Below are positions 1 to 7,962 of a stretch of 64,000 bases of DNA, piece by piece; the stretch's first letter is position 1; each line of letters starts with the position of its first letter. Position numbers and translations under genes: made by a program. Source of the DNA: Streptomyces caatingaensis (lineage in GTDB: Bacteria > Actinomycetota > Actinomycetes > Streptomycetales > Streptomycetaceae); the NCBI RefSeq assembly GCF_001187435.1, contig NZ_LFXA01000018.1, forward strand, positions 738,397-802,396, in the 5' to 3' direction. The notes beneath the pieces are model-generated. The model made no database searches, had not been told where the DNA came from, and saw only the letters and a program-made list of their open reading frames with translations.

Positions 1-920
1 CCCATGCGGATGCCCTCCGCGTCGAGCGCCCGCTTGATCCGCCAGCGCAGCTCCCGCGCCACGCCGCCCGCCTCGCCCGGCGCCGCCTTGGCCTGGACGC
101 GGACGACGACGGAGTCGAGCGAGACCGAGTCCAGGCCCATGACCTCGACGGGCTCCCAGAGCTTCTCGTCCCACGGGGCGCTCTTGGACATCTCCTCGCC
201 CACGCACACCATCACCTCGCGGGCGCGGTCGAGGTCCTCGTCGTAGCGGAGGGTGACATCCACCTCGGCCAGGGCCCAGCCCTGGCTGAGGTTGCCGATG
301 CGCTTGACCTCGCCGTTGCGGACGTACCAGATCGCGCCGTTGGCCCCGCGCAGCTTGGTGACGCGCAGGCCGACCTCCACGACCGTGCCCTGGGCGACGC
401 CCGCGTCGATCTCGTCGCCGACGCCGTACTGGTCCTCCAGGATCATGAAGACACCGGAGAGGAAGTCCGTGACCAGGTTCCGCGCTCCGAAGCCGATCGC
501 CACACCCGCGACACCCGCGCTCGCCAGCAGCGGCGCCAGGTCGATCTTGAGGACGGAGAGCACGCTCAGCGCCGCCGTTCCCATGATCAGGAACGAGGTG
601 ACGCTGCGCAGCACCGAGCCGATCGCCTCGGAGCGCTGGCGGCGGCGCTCGGCGTTGACCAGGAGGCCGCCGAGGGCGCCGTCCATGGCCTGGGCGGTGC
701 GGTTCATCCGGGCGATGAGCTTGGTGATCGCCCGGCGGATGAGCGACCGCAGGACGACGGCTATGACGAGGATGAGGATGATCCGCAGACCGTTGCCGAG
801 CCAGATGGACCAGTTCTCCTCTATCCAGCCGGCGGCGTGGTCGGCCGTCTTCTGGGCCTCGTCGAGCGACGAGGGACGGGGCGTCGAGTCTGCGGCGGCG
901 AGGGCGGCGGACCGGAACAC
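1..920 (-). CDS. Mechanosensitive ion channel (MscS family), C-terminal end cut by window edge
   Basis: Small-conductance mechanosensitive channel that would open under hypo-osmotic stress in the cytoplasmic membrane. The frame reads from a GTG at 920 (GAAGGG ribosome site 9 nt upstream) to base 1 without a stop, so the 3' end lies outside the window. Visible parts: a hydrophilic N-terminus with EENWSIWLGNGLR, a first membrane helix near residues 40-60 (IILILVIAVVLRSLI), a second helix (SVTSFLIMGTAALSVL), and the pore helix LLASAGVAGVAIGFGARNLV typical of MscS. A beta domain follows (VGDEIDAGVAQGTVVEVGLR, IWYVRNGEVKRIGN). The family is clear from the pore-helix signature and beta domain. It is divergent from the HNH gene across a 258-base gap. 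Confidence 0.93.
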   Translation of the reverse strand, partial: MFRSAALAAADSTPRPSSLDEAQKTADHAAGWIEENWSIWLGNGLRIILILVIAVVLRSLIRRAITKLIARMNRTAQAMDGALGGLLVNAERRRQRSEAIGSVLRSVTSFLIMGTAALSVLSVLKIDLAPLLASAGVAGVAIGFGARNLVTDFLSGVFMILEDQYGVGDEIDAGVAQGTVVEVGLRVTKLRGANGAIWYVRNGEVKRIGNLSQGWALAEVDVTLRYDEDLDRAREVMVCVGEEMSKSAPWDEKLWEPVEVMGLDSVSLDSVVVRVQAKAAPGEAGGVARELRWRIKRALDAEGIRM

Positions 921-1178
921 AGCAGGAAACCCTTCGTAATGGACATGACCACACCGAACGGCGGCACGGCCAGACCCTTCACACTAGCGGGGCACACCGG
1001 ACGACCCGTTGTTGTGTTCGAGATGGGGCAGGTCCTGCACGGGGTTGACCGAGGTGTGGTCCAAAACACCTGTGACCCGTTACCCGCCGATGGTGGCGCT
1101 CCGGCCACGGGCCAGGGGACACTTGCAGGAGATCGTCCCGGCGCGAGCCACGCGCCGCCGGCGTACAAGGAGGCACCC

Positions 1179-1715
1179 GTGCCGCACGTCCTGGTCCTCA
1201 ACGCGTCGTACGAGCCGCTCGGCGTCGTACCGCTCCGCCGCGCGCTCATACTCGTCCTCAATGAGAAGGCCGTCAGCCTCGAGGACACGGGCGCCTACCT
1301 GCACAGCGCGAGCTGCACCATCCCCGCGCCCAGCGTCGTCCGGCTGAAGCGCTTCGTGCGGGTCCCCTTTCGGGGCCCCGTCCCGCTCACCCGGCGCGCC
1401 CTCTTCGCCCGCGACGGCGGGCGCTGCGCCTACTGCGGTGGCGTCGCAACCAGCGTCGACCACGTCGTGCCGCGCAGCCGGGGCGGCCAGCACGCCTGGG
1501 ACAACGTGGTGGCCGCGTGCCGCCGCTGCAACCACGTCAAGGCCGACCGGCACGTCGCGGAGCTGGGCTGGCGGCTGCGCCACCAGCCGGCCCCGCCGAC
1601 CGGGCTGGCCTGGCGCATCATCGGCACGGGCCATAGGGATCCGCGCTGGCTGCCTTACCTGGAGGCATACGGCGCGGAGGACGCGATGGCCCGGATCGAC
1701 GGCATTTCCGCCTGA
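1179..1715 (+). CDS. HNH endonuclease
   Basis: 178-residue HNH-family nuclease; biological substrate unknown. The GTG start at 1179 follows an AAGGAGG site at 1167-1173 with 5-nt spacing, which decides it over longer in-frame extensions. The C-terminal half has the treble-clef HNH core: CAYCG, then VDHVVPRSRGG, then WDNVVAACRRCNHVKADR, giving the zinc-binding CxxC pairs, the catalytic His of DHV and the Asn/His of the last helix. The N-terminal half (LVLNASYEPLGVVPLRRAL) is the conserved lead-in of actinobacterial stand-alone HNH proteins of this length. It stands alone, divergent from mscS. A housekeeping DNA-processing role is inference; no restriction or methylase partner is adjacent. Confidence 0.93.
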   Translation: MPHVLVLNASYEPLGVVPLRRALILVLNEKAVSLEDTGAYLHSASCTIPAPSVVRLKRFVRVPFRGPVPLTRRALFARDGGRCAYCGGVATSVDHVVPRSRGGQHAWDNVVAACRRCNHVKADRHVAELGWRLRHQPAPPTGLAWRIIGTGHRDPRWLPYLEAYGAEDAMARIDGISA

Positions 1716-1845
1716 GAGGCCGGGCCATCGTCGTACGGTCCCGGCGCACGGCCGCCCGGACGGCCCGCCGTACGGCCATGGCCCGGCCCGCGGACGCGCG
1801 GCCGGGACCGGCGCCGCGTACGCAGATAGGGGGAGCCTTCCGCAC

Positions 1846-2094
1846 ATGCCGGTGCCATCGGTCCGGCGCGGGCGCATCATCGCGGACATGAGCCAGAAGA
1901 CCGGTCAGGAGAGGTTCCCCCGCACGATGTGCGAGGGCGTGCGGTGCACCCGGTGCATGGACCGCACGATGGTGCGCGAGATCCAGATGGGGCACGACGG
2001 GACCATCTCGCGCTACGACGACTGGGTCTGCAACTGCGGCTACCGCAGGCCGAGTCGGGAGGCCGTCAAGCGCGGCAGCCCGCGGGCCGGCTAG
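1846..2094 (+). CDS. Small zinc-ribbon-like hypothetical protein
   Basis: Conserved-looking small protein of 82 residues, or 68 if translation begins at the ATG at 1888. The ATG at 1846 is preferred because GGGGGAG lies 10 nt upstream. The C-terminal half has two CxxC-type pairs, CEGVRCTRCMDR and DDWVCNCGYR, suggesting a single bound zinc; the rest is basic. I do not recognise a named family. Its TAG stop (2092-2094) overlaps the stop of the convergent GH84 gene within the tetranucleotide CTAG, so the two genes end on the same bases of opposite strands. Function unknown; nucleic-acid binding is only a guess from the zinc ribbon. Confidence 0.7.
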   Translation: MPVPSVRRGRIIADMSQKTGQERFPRTMCEGVRCTRCMDRTMVREIQMGHDGTISRYDDWVCNCGYRRPSREAVKRGSPRAG

Positions 2095-5000
2095 CGGCTC
2101 TCCTCGACCGCGTACGCCTCGACCTCGGACAGCGAGTACCCGGACTCCGTGGCGCGCTTCCCGCCCTGCATCCGCACGAAGCGCGTCCCCGGCGCGTCGA
2201 GGCGCAGCGTCTCGGTGCCGCCCTTGCCGTCGGTCACCGCGGCGGCGTCGCGCCAGGTGCGGCCGTCGGGGGAGACCTGGACGCGGTAGCGGGTGGCGTA
2301 GGCGTCCTGCCAGTGCAGGACGAGGCGGCCGAGGCGGGTGGGGCGGGGCAGTTCGAGCTGCCACCAGGCGTCGTCGGTCGGCCGGGAGGACCAGCGGGTC
2401 CGGTCGTCGCCGTCGATCGCCGCGAAGGGCGGGAAGTCGGACGCCTCGTCGCCGGAGGAGGTCGCCCTGGCGCCGCGCGCCAGGTCCGGACCGCCGGCCG
2501 GCGGATACGAGCGGACGGTCACCGTCCGCTCCTGGCCGCCCAGGCGGACGGTGGCGGTGAACGCACGCGGCGCGTCCGCCGGGACGGACAGCTCGATACG
2601 GGCCGTCGTCACCCCGCCCCGCACGGCCGTGAGACGGTCCGGGGCCTTGACCGTGACGCCCTTGGGGGCGGTGACGGTGAGCTTCTCGTCGACCGTCCGC
2701 GGCTGCTGGTTGATCATCCGGGCCTCGACCACCGCCGGGGCGCCGCCCGCCTCCGCGCTCGCCTCGCCGTGGGCCAGCTCGAAATGCGCCGGGGAGGTGT
2801 CGGCGAACCAGGGGGCGACCTCGTGGACGGCCGCCGGCCGGACCCCGCCCGTCCAGACCAGGCGCAGCGCGTCGGCCCGTACGCCCTTGCCGGGCAGCTG
2901 GGTCCAGCCGCTGTCCGACAGGGCGCCGAGCGGCTGCCAGCCCTTGCCGGCGGTGTGGGCCTCCACCGTGCCGCGCGCCCCGGGCGCGGCCGAGGTCAGG
3001 ACGGTGACCGCGGTCATCGGGTGCGGCTCGCGCAGCCGGACGGTCAGCGGGCCGTCCGCCGGGGCCGGTACGGACGTCGCGGGGTCGCCGTCGGTGGCGG
3101 CGCCCGCCGTGCGCAGCGGGCGGTCCACGCCCAGCCAGCCGTTGGCCCGGGCCAGGGCCTGCTGGAGGAACGGGCCGAGGACCCCGTCGCCCACGGTGAC
3201 CTTCTCGGCGGCGATCCGGTCCCGCAGCCGCAGCACGTCCAGCTCCGCGCGCCAGGCGCCCGCGCCGTCGCCGCGCGCCTGGGCCGTGAGCATCTCGACG
3301 GCGCGGGCGCCGGCCTCGCCGTGCCGGGCGAGCTGCTCCAGCCAGGGGCGGACCTCGGCGCCGACGGCGTTCTCCAGCCGGCCGGGGGCCTCGGCCATGG
3401 TGCGGAAGGCGTCCCGCAGCCGGCCGGCCGCGGTCCTCAGCCGGGCGGCGTCGGTGCCCGAGAGGGCGCTCCAGAAGTCGTCCATGAGCGGCCGCAGATA
3501 CGCGGACTCCTCGCCGCCGAGCACGGACGAGGCGTCGTTCCCGGCCAGCGCCCGCAGCGCCTCGCGGGCCCGCGGGTCCTCGCCCGCGAGGTCGTCCACG
3601 GCCGCCCTCCAGGACTCCTCGGCGCGGTAACCCCGGGGATTCCAGGCGTAGTCGGCGGTGGTGAACAGCGGGATGCGCGACGCGGTGGGCTGGGCCGCGG
3701 CGTTGGCGAGCACGGCGGCGGAGCCCACGGCGACGGCCGGTTCCCGCCCCGTGTAGGGGCCCAGGAAGATGCGGTCCGGCGCGAAGTCGTTGACCGGGTA
3801 GTTGTCCATCGTGACCAGCGGATGCCCCAACGCCGCGCGGGCGTCGGTGAGTTCGGCGCCGGTGATGGTCCGCGGCACCACGCCGACGCCGGTCCACGCC
3901 ACCTCCACCCGCGGGTCCAGCCACTTGGCCAGTGCGCGCCGGAAGGCCGTCCGGCCGTCCTGGTAGTACTCGGTGGGCAGCAGCGACAGCGGCGCCGCCT
4001 CGCGGCCCTTGGCGGCCAGGTGCCCGGCGATCGCCCCGGCCACCTTCGCCTGCGCCTTCGCCGCCGCCTCCGGCCCCGAGCCGAACGCGTCCGCGTCGGC
4101 CCCGCAGTGCCACTCGCTGTAGCTCACGTCCTGGAACTGGAGCTGGAAGGCGCGCACGCCCAGCGCCCACATCGCGTCCACCTTGCGCTCCAGCGCCCGC
4201 ACGTCCTGCCCGGACGAGAAGCACATCGCCTGCCCGGGCGCGACCGCCCAGCCCAGCGTCACGTGGTTGCTGCGGGCCCGGGCGGCCAGCGTGCGGAACT
4301 GCTCGCGGCGGTCGGCCGGGTACGGGTCGCGCCACCGGGCCCGGCGGTACGGGTCGTCGCCCGGCGCGTACAGATAGCGGTTGAGCTTGGTGCGGCCCAT
4401 GAAGTCGAGCTGCGCCAGCCGCTGCGGCATCGACCACGGCGCGCCGTAGAAGCCCTCGGTGAGGCCGCGCACGGCCGTGACGGGCCAGTCGCGGACCAGG
4501 GCGCCGGCGAAGGCCCGGCCGCCGTCGCGGGCCACGGCGAGCTGCCGCAGGGTCTGCACCGCGTGGAAGAGCCCGTCCTCGCCGACGCCGGACATCGCCA
4601 CCGTCGGCCGCCCGGCCGCCCGCCCCACGGCCAGCCGGTAGCCGCCCCGGGGCAGGTCGCCGGTGGGGGCGGCGCCGAAGGCGCGCAGCGCCTCCTCGGC
4701 GCCCCGGCCGCCCGTGTACACGATCAGGCCGCGCGGCGGCGGGGTGCCGCCCGGCGCGGAGTCCACGACGGTGCGCGCGCCCAGCCCGCGCAGGAGCTCG
4801 CGCAGCGCCGACAGGGCGTACGGGTCGGTGCCCGGCTCGGCCATCACGGTGACCTCGGTGCCCACGGGGGCGTACGCGCCCTGGGCGCGGGCCTGTTGCG
4901 GGCGCGGCCACACCGGCGGCAGGCCGCCGTCGCCCGTCGGGTCGCCGGTCTCCGGGCCGCCGGCCGCGGCGGCGGCCGGGCCGCCGGGTGCGGCGAACGC

Positions 5001-5174
5001 CGCGGGCCCGTTGCCGAGCAGCCCGCCGAGCAGCGCGGCGGCCAGCACGGTGGTGACCCCGGCGCGGCGCGGCCGGAGGGCGAACGGGCCGGTGAACCGC
5101 CCGGTGCCGACGGCCCGGCCCGCGGGCCGGGCGCCCGGAACGTCGTACGAGGGGTCGTCGCCCTGGAACCGCAC
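2091..5174 (-). CDS. Secreted GH84 beta-N-acetylglucosaminidase (hyaluronidase/O-GlcNAcase-like) with C-terminal F5/8C domain
   Basis: Extracellular glycoside hydrolase predicted to remove GlcNAc from glycans. The frame opens at GTG 5222, but GTG 5174 has GAGGAG 6 nt upstream (5181-5186) and is the likelier start. Numbered from 5222: signal peptide about 50-78; an N-terminal GH84-associated domain to about 245; the GH84 barrel from RGLTEGFYGAPWS at 252. A C-terminal discoidin domain (ARGARATSSGDEASDFPPFAAIDGD..., WWQLELPRPTRLGRLVLHW) would bind sugars. Most GH84 enzymes have two adjacent acidic residues (FDD[IV]); here the motif reads F-Q-D-V-S at 363-367, so the first Asp is Gln. Either the enzyme is altered or this subfamily uses another residue. 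Converges on the small gene at 1846. Confidence 0.9.
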   Translation of the reverse strand: MRFQGDDPSYDVPGARPAGRAVGTGRFTGPFALRPRRAGVTTVLAAALLGGLLGNGPAAFAAPGGPAAAAAGGPETGDPTGDGGLPPVWPRPQQARAQGAYAPVGTEVTVMAEPGTDPYALSALRELLRGLGARTVVDSAPGGTPPPRGLIVYTGGRGAEEALRAFGAAPTGDLPRGGYRLAVGRAAGRPTVAMSGVGEDGLFHAVQTLRQLAVARDGGRAFAGALVRDWPVTAVRGLTEGFYGAPWSMPQRLAQLDFMGRTKLNRYLYAPGDDPYRRARWRDPYPADRREQFRTLAARARSNHVTLGWAVAPGQAMCFSSGQDVRALERKVDAMWALGVRAFQLQFQDVSYSEWHCGADADAFGSGPEAAAKAQAKVAGAIAGHLAAKGREAAPLSLLPTEYYQDGRTAFRRALAKWLDPRVEVAWTGVGVVPRTITGAELTDARAALGHPLVTMDNYPVNDFAPDRIFLGPYTGREPAVAVGSAAVLANAAAQPTASRIPLFTTADYAWNPRGYRAEESWRAAVDDLAGEDPRAREALRALAGNDASSVLGGEESAYLRPLMDDFWSALSGTDAARLRTAAGRLRDAFRTMAEAPGRLENAVGAEVRPWLEQLARHGEAGARAVEMLTAQARGDGAGAWRAELDVLRLRDRIAAEKVTVGDGVLGPFLQQALARANGWLGVDRPLRTAGAATDGDPATSVPAPADGPLTVRLREPHPMTAVTVLTSAAPGARGTVEAHTAGKGWQPLGALSDSGWTQLPGKGVRADALRLVWTGGVRPAAVHEVAPWFADTSPAHFELAHGEASAEAGGAPAVVEARMINQQPRTVDEKLTVTAPKGVTVKAPDRLTAVRGGVTTARIELSVPADAPRAFTATVRLGGQERTVTVRSYPPAGGPDLARGARATSSGDEASDFPPFAAIDGDDRTRWSSRPTDDAWWQLELPRPTRLGRLVLHWQDAYATRYRVQVSPDGRTWRDAAAVTDGKGGTETLRLDAPGTRFVRMQGGKRATESGYSLSEVEAYAVEESR

Positions 5175-5390
5175 CGCCTTCTCCTCGCCCCTCTTGTCGT
5201 GCGTGAGCGACGAGCCCATCACCAGGGGCGGAGCGTGTCAACGCAGGTGACCGAACTGCCGGTATTGCCCGGCGAGGCGTGGGGACGACGGGGGCGGACC
5301 GGGCCAAAGGGCCGTCAGACGGGCGGGGACGAAAGTATGGTGACAGGGGGTGGTGTTCCCGGGCCCCGCGGCTCCCGCCGACCGGTCTCC

Positions 5391-5479
5391 CGCAGTGCTC
5401 CGCAGTCGTCGCAGTTCTCCGCAGTGCTTTGTCGTTCTTCGCAGCTCTTCGCAGTTCTCCGCCGTTTTCCCGCTGTTCC
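5391..5479 (+). repeat. Ten-base tandem repeat upstream of malQ
   Basis: About nine degenerate copies of a 10-base unit, CGCAGTTCTC (variants CGCAGTGCTC, CGCAGTGCTT, CGCAGCTCTT, CGCCGTTTTC), running head to tail and ending about 30 bases before the malQ start. One copy is 9 bases long (5401-5409). The stretch is pyrimidine-rich and strikingly unlike the flanking DNA. Helical-turn periodicity would put every copy on the same DNA face, so an array of protein-binding sites or a slippage-prone spacer are both possible. The rest of the 5175-5508 gap shows no gene. Confidence 0.75.
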
Positions 5480-5508
5480 CCGCCGCCGGACCGCCGCTGG
5501 AGGCAGGC

Positions 5509-7635
5509 ATGGACGAGGCAGGCAAGGACCGGGCGCACCTCGCCGCCCTGCACGGTGTCGCCACCTCCTACGAGCCCGCACCCGGGCAGAGCGTCCCCGT
5601 GCCCGAGGACACCGTGGTCGCCGTCCTCGCCGCGCTCGGGGTGGACGCCTCCACGCCCCGGGCCGTCCGCGACGCGCTCGACGCCCACGCCCGCGCCGAG
5701 CGGGGCCGGCTGCTGCCCCCGGCCGTGGTGCTGCGCGAGGGCGGTCCGCGGGAGGCGCCCGGGCCCGGCCTGCCCGAGGGCACCGTGCTGCGCGTCGCGA
5801 CCGCCGACGGCGACACCCTGCCCTGGGACGGCGAACTGCCCGTCGGCACCCACCAGTTGCACGCCCGCGCCCCCGACGGGCGCGCCGCCGCCGCGCCGCT
5901 CGTCGTCGCCCCGCGGCTGCTGCCCCAGCCGCCCGCCCGCTGCCACGGCTTCCTCGTCCAGCTCTACTCCCTGCTGTCCGCCCGCTCCTGGGGCATGGGC
6001 GACCTCGGCGACCTGGCCGAGCTCGCCGCCTGGACGGGCCGGGCCTTCGGCTCCGACTTCCTCCAGGTCAACCCGTTGCACGCGGCCGTACCCGGCGCCC
6101 CGGGCCGCCCCTCCGACCCCTCCCCCTACCGGCCGTCCTCCCGCCGCTTCCCCGACCCCGTCCACCTGCGGGTGGAGGAGATCCCCGAGTTCGGCCACCT
6201 CGCGGGGGAGGACCGCGCGGAGGCGCACGGCCTGCTGTCCCGCGCGGCGGAGCTGCGGGACGCCGTGCTCCGCCGCGGCGAGCCCATCGACCACGACGCC
6301 GTACGGGCGCTGAAGCTGCGCGCCCTGGAGCTCGTGCGCCGCGTCCCCATGGGCCCCGGGCGCCGCGCCGCCTACTGCGACTTCCTCGCCGGGCAGGGGC
6401 AGGCCCTCGACGACCACGCCACCTGGTGCGCCCTCGCCGAGGTGCACGGACCCGACTGGCACCGCTGGCCCGGCGGCCTCAAGGACCCCCGCTCCGCCCG
6501 CACCGCGCGGGCCCGCGGCGAGCTGCTCGACCGCGTCGACTTCCACTGCTGGCTCGTCTGGCTGACCGACCGGCAGCTCGCCGCCGCGCAGCGGGCCGCG
6601 CGCGACGCGGGGATGCGCGTCGGCCTCGTCCACGACCTGGCCGTCGGCGTCCACCCCGACGGCTCCGACGCCTGGGCGCAGCAGGACGCGCTGGCCGCGG
6701 GGATGTCCGTGGGCGCGCCCCCCGACGCGTTCACCTCCCGCGGCCAGGACTGGGGGCTGCCGCCGTGGCGCCCCGACGCCCTGCGGGCCACCGGCTACGC
6801 GCCCTTCCGCGAGCTGCTGCGCGGACTGCTGCGGCACGCCGGGGCGCTGCGCGTCGACCACGTGATGGGGCTGTTCCGGCTGTGGTGGGTGCCCGAGGGG
6901 CGCGAGCCCGGGCAGGGGACGTACGTCCACTACGACGCCGAGGCCATGCTCGGCGTGCTCGCCGCCGAGGCCCACCGGGCGGGCGCCGTCGTTATCGGCG
7001 AGGACCTGGGCACGGTCGGGCCGGGGGTCCGCGAGGCGCTGGCGGGGTACGGGGTGCTGGGCACCTCGGTGCTGTGGTTCGAGCGCGACTGGGCCGGGGG
7101 CGGGCGGCGGGCGCAGCCGCTGCCGCCGGAGCGGTGGCGCGAGGCGTGCGTGGCCACGGCGACCACGCACGACCTGCCCAGCACCGCGGCCCGGCTCACC
7201 GGCGAGCACGTCGCCCTGCGCCACCGGCTCGGCCTGCTGGCCCGGCCGCTCGCCGTCGAGCAGCGCGAGGACGCGAAGGCGGTCGCCGAGTGGCTGGCCC
7301 TCTTCGGGCGGCTGGGGCTGCTGCCGGAGGGGCCGGACGACGAGGAGGCGGCCGTGCGGGCCGTCCACCGCTTCCTGCTGCGCACCCCGGCGCGGATGGT
7401 CGGGATCTGGCTGCCGGACGCGGTCGGCGACCGGCGGCCGCAGAACCTGCCCGGCACCTCGGACTCCTATCCGAACTGGCGGCTGCCCGTCGCGGACGCC
7501 GCCGGGCGGCCCGTCTCCCTGGAGGAGCTGGCGGCCTCGCCGCGGCTGCACGCGCTGATGGACGAGGTGCGCACCCGCTGTGGGGAGACCCCGGGCGCGC
7601 GGCGTCCGGGGAGGTTCGGTACGTTGAGCCCGTGA
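5509..7635 (+). CDS. malQ: 4-alpha-glucanotransferase
   Basis: Cytoplasmic GH77 amylomaltase (708 residues) that disproportionates maltodextrins, transferring glucan segments between acceptors in glycogen/maltose metabolism. Start ATG 5509 has GGAGG at 5499-5503. GH77 landmarks in order: LYSLLSARSWGMGDLGDLAEL (donor-site loop), DFLQVNPLHA, RRFPDPVHL, GLVHDLAVGVHPDGSD (nucleophile region), LRVDHVMGLFRLWWVPEG, VVIGEDLGTVGPGV (acid/base Glu of GEDLG) and ATTHDLPS. About 80 N-terminal residues form the small helical domain seen in actinobacterial MalQ. The stop overlaps the next gene's GTG start (GTGA), implying translational coupling. The unusual 10-base repeat array lies directly upstream. Confidence 0.96.
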   Translation: MDEAGKDRAHLAALHGVATSYEPAPGQSVPVPEDTVVAVLAALGVDASTPRAVRDALDAHARAERGRLLPPAVVLREGGPREAPGPGLPEGTVLRVATADGDTLPWDGELPVGTHQLHARAPDGRAAAAPLVVAPRLLPQPPARCHGFLVQLYSLLSARSWGMGDLGDLAELAAWTGRAFGSDFLQVNPLHAAVPGAPGRPSDPSPYRPSSRRFPDPVHLRVEEIPEFGHLAGEDRAEAHGLLSRAAELRDAVLRRGEPIDHDAVRALKLRALELVRRVPMGPGRRAAYCDFLAGQGQALDDHATWCALAEVHGPDWHRWPGGLKDPRSARTARARGELLDRVDFHCWLVWLTDRQLAAAQRAARDAGMRVGLVHDLAVGVHPDGSDAWAQQDALAAGMSVGAPPDAFTSRGQDWGLPPWRPDALRATGYAPFRELLRGLLRHAGALRVDHVMGLFRLWWVPEGREPGQGTYVHYDAEAMLGVLAAEAHRAGAVVIGEDLGTVGPGVREALAGYGVLGTSVLWFERDWAGGGRRAQPLPPERWREACVATATTHDLPSTAARLTGEHVALRHRLGLLARPLAVEQREDAKAVAEWLALFGRLGLLPEGPDDEEAAVRAVHRFLLRTPARMVGIWLPDAVGDRRPQNLPGTSDSYPNWRLPVADAAGRPVSLEELAASPRLHALMDEVRTRCGETPGARRPGRFGTLSP

Positions 7636-7901
7636 GCAATAAGAAGATGAACGCCATGCGTGCCGGGGCCGTGTCCGCCGGCACGCTCCTGATGCTGCTG
7701 ATGTCGTCCCCCGCGTTCGCGCTCACCCGCGACGACGGTGACGACCCGGGGCCGGGCCTGAGCGTGATCAACACGCTGGGGCTGTATGTCGCCGCGCCGA
7801 TCGTGCTCTTCGCCGTCATCACCGGGCTGGTGATGGTGATGTCGCGTAAGTCGGACAACCCGCACACGCACGACACGCATTACGCGCGGGCGGCTCGCTG
7901 A
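7632..7901 (+). CDS. Small two-helix membrane protein coupled to malQ
   Basis: 89-residue protein starting at GTG 7632, whose GTGA overlaps the malQ stop. Residues about 8-30 form a signal-anchor or cleavable signal (AGTLLMLLMSSPAFA). Residues about 46-70 form a membrane helix (LYVAAPIVLFAVITGLVMVM), followed by a short basic/His-rich tail (HTHDTHYARAAR). No family recognised. The tight coupling to malQ is the only functional hint and may be a Streptomyces synteny habit rather than a metabolic link. ATG 7647 is an alternative start. A strong hairpin follows directly. Confidence 0.8.
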   Translation: MSNKKMNAMRAGAVSAGTLLMLLMSSPAFALTRDDGDDPGPGLSVINTLGLYVAAPIVLFAVITGLVMVMSRKSDNPHTHDTHYARAAR

Positions 7902-7919
7902 GTCACCGCTCCGCCGCGG

Positions 7920-7955
7920 GGGCGGGTCCGGGGTTCGTATGCCCCGGACCCGCCC
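7920..7955. terminator. Bidirectional terminator between malQ operon and pepN
   Basis: Perfect 14-bp stem (7920-7933 with 7942-7955) around an 8-base loop, followed by TTT on the + strand. It sits between convergent genes and can serve both. Confidence 0.85.
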
Positions 7956-7962
7956 TTTCCCG

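Noticed and set aside
1020..1075. Inverted repeat AGGTGT-N8-ACACCT between mscS and the HNH gene
   Set aside because: Only 6-bp arms, no known operator match; not enough to call a site.
5213..5241. TTGACA on the - strand upstream of the GH84 gene as a -35 element
   Set aside because: No acceptable -10 hexamer 16-18 bases downstream.
1618..7551. A 1977-codon open frame on the - strand covering the GH84 and malQ genes
   Set aside because: Arg/Pro/Gly-rich composition with no domain; it is the empty frame created by high G+C third positions opposite and alongside real genes.
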